DNA of 43,368 bases from Streptomyces sp. 549 (GTDB taxonomy: Bacteria; Actinomycetota; Actinomycetes; Streptomycetales; Streptomycetaceae): the NCBI RefSeq assembly GCF_030124175.1, contig NZ_JASKMT010000036.1, positions 1 to 43,368 on the forward strand. Reading direction: 5' to 3'. Below the pieces are notes generated by a model. That model did not search any database, had not been told where the DNA came from, and saw only the letters and a program-made list of their open reading frames with translations. Both the position numbers and the translations under genes were made by a program. This document shows, piece by piece, positions 24,728 through 33,462 of the stretch (position 1 is the first letter of the stretch; each line of letters starts with the position of its first letter).

Positions 24728-25480
24728 GTGCCGTTCGGTGAGCAACCCGCGTATCTGCGCGTCGCCGGGGACCTCCGTCAGAAGATCGCCGACGGCGTCC
24801 TCGCCCCGCACACCCGCCTTCCGTCCCAGGCCAGGATTCGGGCCGAGTACGGCGTCTCCGACACCGTCGCGCTGGAGGCCCGCAAGGTGCTGATGGCCGA
24901 GGGCCTGGTCGAGGGGCGCTCCGGTTCCGGCACCTATGTGCGGGAGCTGCCCGAGCCGCGCCCGGTCTCGCGCACCGGCTACCGCTCGGCCGGCGGCTCC
25001 GGCGTCTTCCGCCAGGAGCAGGCGGCTGGCGGTGGCAAGGGCAGCTGGGAGTCAGGCAGCAGCCAGGAGGAGGCGTCCCCCCAGGTCGCCCGCCGGCTGC
25101 GCATCCAGCCGGGTGACCGTGTGATGCGCACCCGCTACCTCTTCCGGGAGGGCGGCGAGCCGATGATGCTCAGCACCTCCTGGGAGCCGCTGGAGCTGAC
25201 CGGCCGCACGCCGGTGATGCTGCCCGAAGAGGGGCCGCTGGGCGGTCTGGGCGTGGTCGAGCGCATGGCCGCCATCGACGTGGTGGTGGACAACCTGCTG
25301 GAGGAGGTCGCCGCCCGCCCCGGCCTCGCCGAGGAGATGAACGTGCTGGGCGGGGTGCCCGGCCACTGCGTGCTGGTCGTCTCGCGCACCCACCTGGCGG
25401 GCGGGCGACCGGTGGAGACGGCGGACGTGGTGGTCCCCGCCGACCGCTACCGCCTCACCTACCACCTCCCCGTGCGCTGA
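24728..25480 (+). CDS. GntR-family transcriptional regulator (HutC/UTRA type)
   Basis: A 250-residue regulator. The winged helix-turn-helix (about 5-75) has PAYLRVAGDLRQKIADG, LPSQARIRAEYGVSDTVALEARKVLMAEGLVEGR and GSGTYV. A Gly/Ser/Gln-rich linker leads to a UTRA effector-binding domain (about 120-250) with VMRTRYLFREGGEPMMLSTSWEP and HCVLVVSRTHLAGGRPVETADVV. The start is GTG 24728 after GGGAGGG. The frame is open for 108 bases upstream, but that stretch has lower GC and a TTA codon and looks like leader. Ligand unknown; it may act on neighbouring genes. Confidence 0.9.
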   Translation: MPFGEQPAYLRVAGDLRQKIADGVLAPHTRLPSQARIRAEYGVSDTVALEARKVLMAEGLVEGRSGSGTYVRELPEPRPVSRTGYRSAGGSGVFRQEQAAGGGKGSWESGSSQEEASPQVARRLRIQPGDRVMRTRYLFREGGEPMMLSTSWEPLELTGRTPVMLPEEGPLGGLGVVERMAAIDVVVDNLLEEVAARPGLAEEMNVLGGVPGHCVLVVSRTHLAGGRPVETADVVVPADRYRLTYHLPVR

Positions 25481-25730
25481 AGCCCGGCCGCCGACCACTT
25501 CGGCCTTTCCGTCACCGAACCGGTGTTCCACCTTTCGGTGCTTCGGTGCTTCGGAGAACCGGTGCCTCGCAGATCCGGGGGCCCGCCCGTTCGGCATGGC
25601 CGAATTCGTCTCTCCTTGTGCCAAGTCGAATGCGGTGAGTAAAGGTCGGGCGTAAGCTCCGGCATATGCAGAACGCGGGAGCACCACAGGGACAGGACGC
25701 CGTGCGCCGCCGGACCTGCCGGGGTGCACG

Positions 25731-25934
25731 ATGAGCGAAAGCGGCCTGCTGCCCTGGCTCGTCATACGCCAGGACGACGACGGCAGCCGGTACCGGGTGG
25801 GCCGCTACGCCACGCGGCTGGAGGCCCAGACGCTCGCTGATCGCCTGCGAGAACGCCGCCGGGACTTGATGGACGAGGGAGACCGGTGTTATCTGGTGGA
25901 GCGTTTGGGGCACTCGAACGGTGGCGACGCCTGA
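25731..25934 (+). CDS. Small SPOR-like protein
   Basis: 67 residues: LPWLVIRQDDDGSRYRVGRYATRLEAQTLADRLRE, ending CYLVERLGH. The beta-helix-beta pattern with RYRVGRYATRLEAQ is that of short SPOR-like proteins common in Streptomyces (SPOR domains bind denuded peptidoglycan). No signal peptide is present, so a peptidoglycan role is uncertain. The 250 bases before it hold no gene; they contain GAACCGGTG twice (near 25518 and 25556) and a TTCGGTGC repeat. Confidence 0.7.
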   Translation: MSESGLLPWLVIRQDDDGSRYRVGRYATRLEAQTLADRLRERRRDLMDEGDRCYLVERLGHSNGGDA

Positions 25935-26042
25935 GTCCGTGCAGAATCGGGTATGTGGGCTTTAGTCCGACATGGCTGGACGGTCGCCGGGTGAACACCC
26001 GCGCACGCCGGCATGGTCACCCGAGCAGGGACGTGGGCGGAA

Positions 26043-28547
26043 GTGAGCGAAGCACCAGAGGCAGCGGACTCGCTGCTCGACACGCTTCGCATCGGTGTGG
26101 TCATCCTCGACACCGGCGGACGCATCCTGCTGTGGAGCCCGACCACCGAGGAACTGCTCGGCTGGCGCAGCGAGGAGGTCGCCGGCCGCCGCTTCGTGGA
26201 GTTCCTCCACCCCGCCCAGCGCGACCCGGACCCGGCCCTGCGCATCTACGGCGAGCTGCGCCGCGGACGGCTGTGGCGCGGCGGCCTGTGCGGACTGCAC
26301 CGCGACGGCCACGGGGTCGAGGTCGACGGCCAGGCGTCCCTGTTGGAGGACGCCGACGGTGAGCCCTTCATTCTGGCCAATGTGGTCGAGGTCAGCAGGC
26401 TCAAAGCCATCGAGCACGACCTCGCCGCGCTCGACGCGCTCTTCGACTCCTCCCCGCTGGGCATCGCGATCTTCGACGAGAAGAAGCGCTTCGTCCGCGT
26501 CAACAAGGCCCTGGTCGAACTCCACCAGAAGCCCGGCGAGCAGATCCTCGGCCGCACCGTGGAGGAGGTCCTGCCCGCGTTCATGGCGCAGGAGATCTCC
26601 GAGGTGCAGAGCGTCGTCCTGAGGACCGGCCGCACGCTCGTGGACATGGTGATGCCCTCCCCCGACGGCCAGGGCGCTCGCTCGGTGTCCTACAGCAGGC
26701 TCACCGACCGCTCCGGCCACGTGCTCGGCGTCAGCTGCACCGTCATGGACGTCACCGAGCGCCGCGAGGCGCTGGAGAAGATCGAACGCGCCCGGCAGCG
26801 GCTCAGCCTGCTCGACGACGTCGGTGTCGCCCTCGGAGACCTGCTCGACGTGCGCCGGATCTCCCGGGCGCTGGCCCGGTCCCTGGTGCCGCGATTCGCC
26901 GACTACGCCGGTGTGATGCTGCACGGCGCCGTCGCGCACGGCGACGAACTGCCCCGCGGCGGCACCGCCGCCGGAGTGCCGCTGCTCCAACTCGGCGTGG
27001 CCGCGAAGAGCACCGGCCCCGAGGTCGAGCGCATGCTGCGGGTCGGCCAGGACATCGCCTTCGCACCCGACTCCTTCTTCGGCACGGTGCTCGCCACCGG
27101 CGTGCCCCACCTCGCCGCGTCCCAGCGCGAACTGCTCGCCGCCACCTACCCCGGCGACCCCAAGGTGCAGGCCGCGCTCGACCTCGGCATCCACTCCCTG
27201 ATGTGCGTGCCGCTGCGCGCCCGCGGCATCGTGCTGGGGCTGCTGGTGATCAGCCGCGCCGAACGCCGTGAGCCCTTCGACCGGGACGACCTCGCCCTCA
27301 CCATGGAACTCGCCGGCCGGGCCGGCGTCTCCCTCGACAACGCCCGCCTCTACGCCAGGGAGCGTGAGGGCGCGCTGATGCTCCAGCGCAGCCTCCTGCC
27401 GCAGCGGGTGCCCTCGCCGCCCGGCGTGCGGATCGGCTACCGGTACGTGCCCGGCAGCAGCGGCACCGAGGTCGGCGGCGACTGGTTCGACGTGATCCCG
27501 CTGGCCGGCGGCCGGGTCGCCTTCGTCGTCGGCGACGTGATGGGCCACGGCCTGCGCGCCGCGGCCACCATGGGCCGGCTGCGCACCGCCGTGCGCACCC
27601 TGGCCGGCCTGGACCTGCCGCCCGACGAACTGCTGCGCCGCGTCAACGACATCGCCGACGACCTGGCCCACGGTCCCGAGGAACCCCTCATGGCGACCTG
27701 CGTCTACGCCGTCTACGACCCGTCGACGCGGCACTGCACCCTCGCCAAGGCCGGCCACGTCCCACCGGTGCTGCTCACCCCCGGCCGGGACGGCCGCTGG
27801 AGCGCCCGCGCGCTCGACCTGCCCTCCGGCGCGCCGCTGGGCGTCGGCGGTGTCGCGTTCGCCTCGGTGGACCTGGAGGTCGAGGAGGGCGCGGCGCTCG
27901 TGCTCTACACCGACGGTCTGATCGAGTCCCGCGGCGAGGACATCACCGAGGGCCTCGACCGGCTCTGTCGCAGCCTGTCCGCGGTCCGGGGCACCCTCGA
28001 CATCGAGCACGTCTGCGACGACGTCATCGCTCTCGCCGCGCCCGGCGACGGCGGCGGCGACACCCGTCCGGGCGGCCCGAGCGGCGTGGTCGCCGCGCAC
28101 ACCGCGGTGGACGACGTGGCGCTGCTGGTCGCCCAACTCGGCGGCCTGCCCGAGGACAGCGCGGCCTGCTGGACGTTCCCCGCCGAGAGCCGCGCGGTCC
28201 GCCGGGCCCGTGACGAGGTCCGCCGCACCCTGCACAAGTGGGGTCTTGACGCGCTCACCGACGAGGCCGTGCTGCTGGTCAGCGAACTGGTCACCAACTC
28301 GCTGCGCTACGCCCACGGGCCCATCGGAGTGCGCATGGTGCGCGGCAGTTCGCTGCTGGTGGAGGTCTCCGACCCGCTGCCCGACCCGCCGCGGGAACGG
28401 GTCGCGGACGAGCACGACGAGGGCGGCCGGGGCATCCAGCTCGTCGCCCAGTCGTCCCGGCGGTGGGGGACCCGGCACGGCCCGATCGGCAAGACCGTGT
28501 GGTTCGAGCTGACCCTGCCTGGTGAGAGAGCCCTTTCCCAGGGTTAG
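26043..28547 (+). CDS. SpoIIE-type protein phosphatase with PAS, GAF and RsbW-like ATPase domains
   Basis: 834 residues from GTG 26043 (ATG 26013 is an alternative, with no better ribosome binding site). Order: PAS (about 15-115), second PAS (about 130-245, FDSSPLGIAIFDEKKRF), GAF (about 260-440, LMCVPLRARGIVLGLLVIS), PP2C/SpoIIE phosphatase (about 470-680) with metal-binding GGDWFDV, GDVMGHGLRAAA and DDVALL, then an RsbW-like HATPase (about 700-830) with SELVTNSLRYA and DEGGRGIQLV. Such proteins combine anti-anti-sigma phosphatase and anti-sigma kinase activities in partner-switching control of alternative sigma factors. The PAS/GAF part senses a small molecule or redox signal. No STAS partner is adjacent. 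Confidence 0.92.
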   Translation: MSEAPEAADSLLDTLRIGVVILDTGGRILLWSPTTEELLGWRSEEVAGRRFVEFLHPAQRDPDPALRIYGELRRGRLWRGGLCGLHRDGHGVEVDGQASLLEDADGEPFILANVVEVSRLKAIEHDLAALDALFDSSPLGIAIFDEKKRFVRVNKALVELHQKPGEQILGRTVEEVLPAFMAQEISEVQSVVLRTGRTLVDMVMPSPDGQGARSVSYSRLTDRSGHVLGVSCTVMDVTERREALEKIERARQRLSLLDDVGVALGDLLDVRRISRALARSLVPRFADYAGVMLHGAVAHGDELPRGGTAAGVPLLQLGVAAKSTGPEVERMLRVGQDIAFAPDSFFGTVLATGVPHLAASQRELLAATYPGDPKVQAALDLGIHSLMCVPLRARGIVLGLLVISRAERREPFDRDDLALTMELAGRAGVSLDNARLYAREREGALMLQRSLLPQRVPSPPGVRIGYRYVPGSSGTEVGGDWFDVIPLAGGRVAFVVGDVMGHGLRAAATMGRLRTAVRTLAGLDLPPDELLRRVNDIADDLAHGPEEPLMATCVYAVYDPSTRHCTLAKAGHVPPVLLTPGRDGRWSARALDLPSGAPLGVGGVAFASVDLEVEEGAALVLYTDGLIESRGEDITEGLDRLCRSLSAVRGTLDIEHVCDDVIALAAPGDGGGDTRPGGPSGVVAAHTAVDDVALLVAQLGGLPEDSAACWTFPAESRAVRRARDEVRRTLHKWGLDALTDEAVLLVSELVTNSLRYAHGPIGVRMVRGSSLLVEVSDPLPDPPRERVADEHDEGGRGIQLVAQSSRRWGTRHGPIGKTVWFELTLPGERALSQG

Positions 28548-28656
28548 AGAGCCCTCCCCAATGGTTAGGAGAAGAGGAGCACCCGGGAGCCGGGGCGTCA
28601 CCGACCACCGGCCCCGCACGCGGGCAGGGAGGGAACCGGCATCAGGGCACGCATCA

Positions 28657-28728
28657 CCGGCCGCACCGGCAGCATCGGCAGCATCGGCAGGACCGGCAGG
28701 ACCGGCAGGACCGGCCGCACCGGCAGAA
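28657..28728. repeat. 9-bp tandem repeats between the two SpoIIE genes
   Basis: Eight consecutive 9-base units of the form (C/T)CGGC(A/C)G(G/C)A. They sit in a 360-base spacer (28548-28909) with no supportable gene. The unit would encode short-period low-complexity peptides in any frame, but neither strand shows a start and ribosome binding site with normal composition. Confidence 0.85.
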
Positions 28729-28909
28729 ACACAATCACCGGCGGGACCAGCCGTTCCGCATGCACGCGCGTCGGCACGGGCAGCAGCACCGGCATTAGCA
28801 GAAGCGGACAGCAGCCGGGCGGCAATCGGGAAGACTATGTTCCGCGGCGCCCGGGCCTGCCACACTGCCAGGAAGCTCGTGAGCCGAGTGCGACGGGGAA
28901 GGGGCGGCG

Positions 28910-30688
28910 TTGAGCGACATTCCAGTCGAGGCAGGAAAGCCGGACGACGTGCGGCGTGCGCTGGCCTTGCTGAACGCGGCGGGCGCCCGGATCGGCAACT
29001 CGCTCGACCTGGAGAAGACGGCCCGCGAACTGCTGGACGTCGCCGTCCCCCAGTTCTGCGACCTCGCCTCCGTCGACCTGTACGAGGAAGTCCTCGCCGG
29101 TGAGGAACCGCACCCGGGCGGCGGCGGTGAGGGCAGCGCGCCGCTGCGCCGCGTCGCGTTCGCCAGTGCGGTCGGCGACGGCTCCGACCCCGACAGCGTC
29201 CCGCTGGGCTCCACCCACCGCTACGGTTTCGAGTCCGCGCCCGCCGCCGCGCTGCGCACCGCCCGCGTCCGGCCGGTCACCGCGCCCGACGCCGGACGGC
29301 TCCCGCGTGCGTCCGCGTTCGGAATCGCCGTGCACTCCACGCTCGCCGTGCCGATGGTCGCCCGCGACCGGGTGCTCGGCCTGGTCCAGTTCTCCCGCAC
29401 CAAGGGCAGCGAGCCCTTCGGCGAGCGGGACGGCGCGCTGGCCGCGGAACTCGCCGCCCGCGCGGCCGTCTGCATAGACAACGCGCGGCTGTACCGGCGT
29501 GAGCACGAGCGCGCCCTGATACTGCAGCGCAGCCTGCTGCCGCCGGGCGACCCGGAGGCGGCCGGGCTGGACATCGCCTGCCGCTACCGGCCCGGCACCG
29601 ACGCCACCGAGGTCGGCGGCGACTGGTTCGACGTCATCGAACTGCCCGGCCACCGCACCGCGCTCGTCGTCGGCGACGTCATGGGCCGCGGCCTGCGCGC
29701 CGCCGTCGCCATGGGCGAACTGCGCACCGCGGTGCGGACCCTGGCGCTGCTCGACCTGGAACCCGCCGAGGTGCTGGAAACCCTTGACGAGGTCGCCCGC
29801 GGCCTCGGCGAGACCCGCTCCACCCGCCGCGGCGGCGAGGACCTGTCCGAGGTGTACCTGGCGACCTGCGCCTTCGCCGTCTACGACCCGGTGTCCCGGC
29901 GCTGCACCTTCGCCAACGCCGGCCACCTGCCGCCGATGCTCGTCGAACCCGACAGCGACGGCGCTCCCGCCCTGCTGCTGGAGGTGCCCAAGGGAGTGCC
30001 GCTGGGCGTCGGCGGGGAACCCTTCGAGCAGATCGAGGTGGAACTGCCCGACGGCACACTGCTCGCGCTCTACACCGACGGCCTCGTCGAGTCCCGCTAC
30101 CAGCCGCTCGACGACGGCCTCCAGGCGCTGCGCGGCGCGCTCGCCGACTCCGAGCGCCCCCTGGAGGACGTCTGCGACCGGGTGCTGGCCGGCACCGCCA
30201 CCCACCACGGCGAGGACGACATCGCGCTGCTGCTGGCCCGCGTCCAGGGCCTGCCCCGTTCGTCCGTCGGCGACTGGCGGCTTCCGCCCGAGCCGCGGTC
30301 CGTCGCGCGGGCCCGCGAACTGGCCCGCGCCCAGCTCGCCGAGTGGCAGCTCGACGGGCTCGCCGACACCACCGAACTGCTCGTCAGTGAACTGGTCACC
30401 AACGCGCTCCGGCACGGCGAGGGGCAGATCCGGCTGCGCCTGCTGCTGGACCACACCCTGGTCTGCGAGGTGTGGGACGCCGGGCTGGTGCAGCCGCGCC
30501 GCCGCCGCGCCCGCGACACCGACGAGGGCGGGCGCGGTCTGCAACTGGTCGGGCTGCTCTCCGCCGGGTGGGGCAGCCGCCGCACGCCGCGCGGCAAGAC
30601 GGTGTGGTTCGAGCTGCCGCTGCCCGACGGCGAACCCAAGCCGCCGGACTCCATCGACGCGCTGCTGGACGCCTATCCCGCGCTCTGA
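28910..30688 (+). CDS. SpoIIE-type protein phosphatase with GAF and RsbW-like ATPase domains
   Basis: 592 residues, paralogous to the gene upstream but without PAS domains. Order: helical lead (1-40), GAF (about 40-200, STLAVPMVARDRVLGLVQFS), SpoIIE/PP2C (about 225-440) with GGDWFDVIE, GDVMGRGLRAAVA, LYTDGLVES and EDDIALLLA, then HATPase (about 460-580) with SELVTNALRHG and DEGGRGLQLVG. The start is TTG 28910 after AAGGGG; no ATG or GTG fits the frame nearby. Probably another dual phosphatase/anti-sigma kinase. The pair may answer different signals but share targets. Confidence 0.92.
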   Translation: MSDIPVEAGKPDDVRRALALLNAAGARIGNSLDLEKTARELLDVAVPQFCDLASVDLYEEVLAGEEPHPGGGGEGSAPLRRVAFASAVGDGSDPDSVPLGSTHRYGFESAPAAALRTARVRPVTAPDAGRLPRASAFGIAVHSTLAVPMVARDRVLGLVQFSRTKGSEPFGERDGALAAELAARAAVCIDNARLYRREHERALILQRSLLPPGDPEAAGLDIACRYRPGTDATEVGGDWFDVIELPGHRTALVVGDVMGRGLRAAVAMGELRTAVRTLALLDLEPAEVLETLDEVARGLGETRSTRRGGEDLSEVYLATCAFAVYDPVSRRCTFANAGHLPPMLVEPDSDGAPALLLEVPKGVPLGVGGEPFEQIEVELPDGTLLALYTDGLVESRYQPLDDGLQALRGALADSERPLEDVCDRVLAGTATHHGEDDIALLLARVQGLPRSSVGDWRLPPEPRSVARARELARAQLAEWQLDGLADTTELLVSELVTNALRHGEGQIRLRLLLDHTLVCEVWDAGLVQPRRRRARDTDEGGRGLQLVGLLSAGWGSRRTPRGKTVWFELPLPDGEPKPPDSIDALLDAYPAL

Positions 30689-30798
30689 GGCCCCTCCGCC
30701 GCGCGCGAGTGCCGCCGGTGCCTGGGAGTTGCCTGGGAAAGGGCGCCCCGGAGCCCGTACGGCCAGGTGGGTGAGGGCCTGCGCTTAGGGTGACAGGC

Positions 30799-33462
30799 AT
30801 GGATCTGCAACTCTCCGGCCGCCGCGGACGGCTCCTGCTCGCCGGGGCAGCCGCGCTCGCGGTGCTCGCCGGTGCCGGCACCTGGACGGCCGCCGCCTCC
30901 GACTCCGGACCGGCCGTGCAGCGCGAGGACAAGGTCTTTGACATGCCCGGCGCCAAGATCGACACCTCCTACTTCCTCGCGGAGGGCTCCGGAGGAGAAC
31001 GCAGGCCCGCGGTCCTCATCGGCCACGGCTTCGGCGGCAGCAAGGCCGACGTCCGCACCCAGGCCGAGAACCTGGCCGCGGACGGCTACGCGGTGCTCAC
31101 CTGGTCCGCGCGGGGCTTCGGCAAGTCCACCGGACGCATCGGTATCAACGACCCCGACGCCGAGGTCGCCGACGTCTCCCGGCTCATCGACTGGCTCGCC
31201 GAGCGGCCCGAGGTCGAGCTGGACTCCGACGGCGATCCGCGGGTCGGCGTCACCGGCGCCTCCTACGGCGGCGCGGTCTCGCTGCTGGCGGCCGGTCACG
31301 ACGACCGGGTGGACGCCATCGCCCCGATGATCACCTACTGGAACCTCGCCGACGCGCTGTTCCCCAACGGCGTCTACAAGAAGCTGTGGTCCGGCATCTT
31401 CTTCACCACCGGCTCGGCCGACCCGGCGGAGGGCGGCCCCACCCGCGGCGGCTGCGGACGGTTCGAGAAGGAGCTGTGCGAGATGTACGAGCGGGTCGCC
31501 GAGGCCGGCGCGCCCGACGACGCGGCCCGCGAACTGCTGGAGGCGCGCAGCCCCGTCGCGGTCGGCGACCGCATCAAGGTGCCGACGATGATCGTGCAGG
31601 GCCAGTCCGACTCGCTGTTCCCGCTCGACCAGGCCGACGCCATGGCCGAGGCGATCACCGCGAACGGTGCGCCCGTGGCGATGGACTGGATCGCGGGCGG
31701 CCACGACGGCGGCAACATGGAGACCGCCCGGGTCGAGGGCCGCGTCCACACCTGGTTCGACCGGTACCTGAAGGAGGACGAGGGCACCGACATCGGACCC
31801 GGCTTCCGGGTCTCGCGGACCGGCGGCGTGGACACCACCAACGGCTCCGCCCAACTGCGCGGTGCCACCGCCGACTCCTACGGCGGCCTTGAGCAGGAGC
31901 CGCGCAACATCGCGCTCAAGGGCGAGGAGCAGACGTTCCGCAACCCGCCGGGCGCCGGCCCGCCCGCCATCTCCGGTGTGCCCGGCGTGGGCGCGCTGAC
32001 CCAGCTCAACTCCCTCGGCGGCGGCCTCACCATGGACTTCCCCGGCCAGTACGCCACCTTCCGGTCCGCGCCGCTGCGCGAGACGCTGCGCGTCACCGGC
32101 AGCCCGTCGGTACGGCTCTCGGTGAAGACCGGAGGCGACGACGCGGTGCTCTTCGCCAAGATGTACGTCGTCGGCCCGGACGGCCGCCGCCAGCTGCCCG
32201 GCCAGCTCGTCACGCCGCTGCGGGTGCCCGGTGGCGGGGACGGCACCGCCGCGGTACGGCTGCCAGCGATCGACCACAGCGTGGAGGCCGGACACCGGCT
32301 GGAACTGGTGGTCTCCGCCACCGACCTGGCCTACGCCTCACCCACCGCACCCGCCGACTACCGGGTCGCCGTCGTCAGCGAGGGCCTGCGGGTGCCCACC
32401 GCGCCCGAGGTGCGCACCGAGGCCGTGCCGCTGCCCTGGTGGGTGTGGGGCCTGCCGGCCGGCGGTGCGCTGGTCGCCGCGCTGCTGCTGCTCAGCGTGC
32501 GGCTGCGCCGGACCGCCGCCGCACCGCCCGACCCGGCACTGGCCGACGTGCCGCTGCAGATCACCGGCCTGTCGAAGAAGTACGCCGGGTCCGCCGACCA
32601 GTACGCCGTGCGCGACCTCGGCTTCCGCGTCGAGAAGGGCCAGGTGCTCGGTCTGCTCGGGCCCAACGGCGCCGGCAAGACCACCACACTGCGCATGCTC
32701 ATGGGCCTCATCGCGCCCGACGAGGGCGAGATCCGCGTCTTCGGCCACGCCATCCGCCCCGGCGCCCCGGTGCTGTCCCGGGTCGGCGCGTTCGTCGAGG
32801 GCGCAGGCTTCCTGCCGCACCTGACAGGCCGCGCCAACCTCGACCTGTACTGGCAGGCCACCGGCCGCCCGGCCGCCGACGCCCACCTCGACGAGGCACT
32901 GGAGATCGCCGGGCTCGGCGAGGCGCTGGACCGCGCGGTGCGCACCTACTCACAGGGCATGCGGCAGCGCCTCGCCATCGCCCAGGCCATGCTGGGCCTG
33001 CCGGAACTGCTCATCCTCGACGAGCCGACGAACGGCCTCGACCCGCCGCAGATCCGGGAGATGCGCAAGGTGATGATCCGCTACGCGGAAGGCGGGCGGA
33101 CGGTCATCGTCTCCAGCCACCTGCTGGCCGAGGTCGAGCAGACCTGCACCGACCTGGTGGTCATGGACCGCGGTCAGCTGGTCCAGGCCGGGCGCGTCGC
33201 GGAGATCACCGGTTCCGGCGACAGCCTGCTGGTGGGCGTGCCCGGCGGTGTGTCGGCCGCGGTCCGCGACAAGGTCGCCGCGCTGCCCGGGGTCGCCGAG
33301 GCGGCACCTGCCGACGAGGGCCTCCTGGTCCGGCTGGACGGCCTGGCACCGGCCGAGCTGCTGGCGGAGCTGGTCCGGCTGGACATCCCCGTGGAGCGCT
33401 TCGGGCCGCACCGCCGCCTGGAGGACGCCTTCCTGACCCTCATCGGAGGTGAGAGCGCATGA
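30799..33462 (+). CDS. Exported S15/CocE-like alpha/beta hydrolase fused to an ABC transporter ATPase
   Basis: An 887-residue single chain. An N-terminal signal-anchor helix (about 10-32) leads to an extracytoplasmic alpha/beta hydrolase (about 45-330) of the X-Pro dipeptidyl-peptidase/CocE type: nucleophile S155 (GASYGG), D271, H302 (GGHDGG). A C-terminal jelly-roll-like PepX_C region (about 390-535) follows. A transmembrane helix at 546-568 returns the chain to the cytoplasm, where an ABC ATPase (about 585-887) has Walker A GPNGAGKT (K627), signature SQGM (718-721), Walker B LLILDEPT (D741, E742) and H774. The stop overlaps the permease start by 4 bp. Topology and joint function (external hydrolysis coupled to transport) are inference; substrate unknown. 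Confidence 0.92.
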   Translation: MDLQLSGRRGRLLLAGAAALAVLAGAGTWTAAASDSGPAVQREDKVFDMPGAKIDTSYFLAEGSGGERRPAVLIGHGFGGSKADVRTQAENLAADGYAVLTWSARGFGKSTGRIGINDPDAEVADVSRLIDWLAERPEVELDSDGDPRVGVTGASYGGAVSLLAAGHDDRVDAIAPMITYWNLADALFPNGVYKKLWSGIFFTTGSADPAEGGPTRGGCGRFEKELCEMYERVAEAGAPDDAARELLEARSPVAVGDRIKVPTMIVQGQSDSLFPLDQADAMAEAITANGAPVAMDWIAGGHDGGNMETARVEGRVHTWFDRYLKEDEGTDIGPGFRVSRTGGVDTTNGSAQLRGATADSYGGLEQEPRNIALKGEEQTFRNPPGAGPPAISGVPGVGALTQLNSLGGGLTMDFPGQYATFRSAPLRETLRVTGSPSVRLSVKTGGDDAVLFAKMYVVGPDGRRQLPGQLVTPLRVPGGGDGTAAVRLPAIDHSVEAGHRLELVVSATDLAYASPTAPADYRVAVVSEGLRVPTAPEVRTEAVPLPWWVWGLPAGGALVAALLLLSVRLRRTAAAPPDPALADVPLQITGLSKKYAGSADQYAVRDLGFRVEKGQVLGLLGPNGAGKTTTLRMLMGLIAPDEGEIRVFGHAIRPGAPVLSRVGAFVEGAGFLPHLTGRANLDLYWQATGRPAADAHLDEALEIAGLGEALDRAVRTYSQGMRQRLAIAQAMLGLPELLILDEPTNGLDPPQIREMRKVMIRYAEGGRTVIVSSHLLAEVEQTCTDLVVMDRGQLVQAGRVAEITGSGDSLLVGVPGGVSAAVRDKVAALPGVAEAAPADEGLLVRLDGLAPAELLAELVRLDIPVERFGPHRRLEDAFLTLIGGESA

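Noticed and set aside
28657..28728. 9-bp repeats as a possible CRISPR array or iteron origin
   Set aside because: No spacers, no cas or replication genes nearby, units adjoin directly.
28598..28825. Minus-strand 75-codon frame with repeated VLPVLPMLP
   Set aside because: The pattern comes entirely from the 9-bp DNA repeats and has no ribosome binding site.
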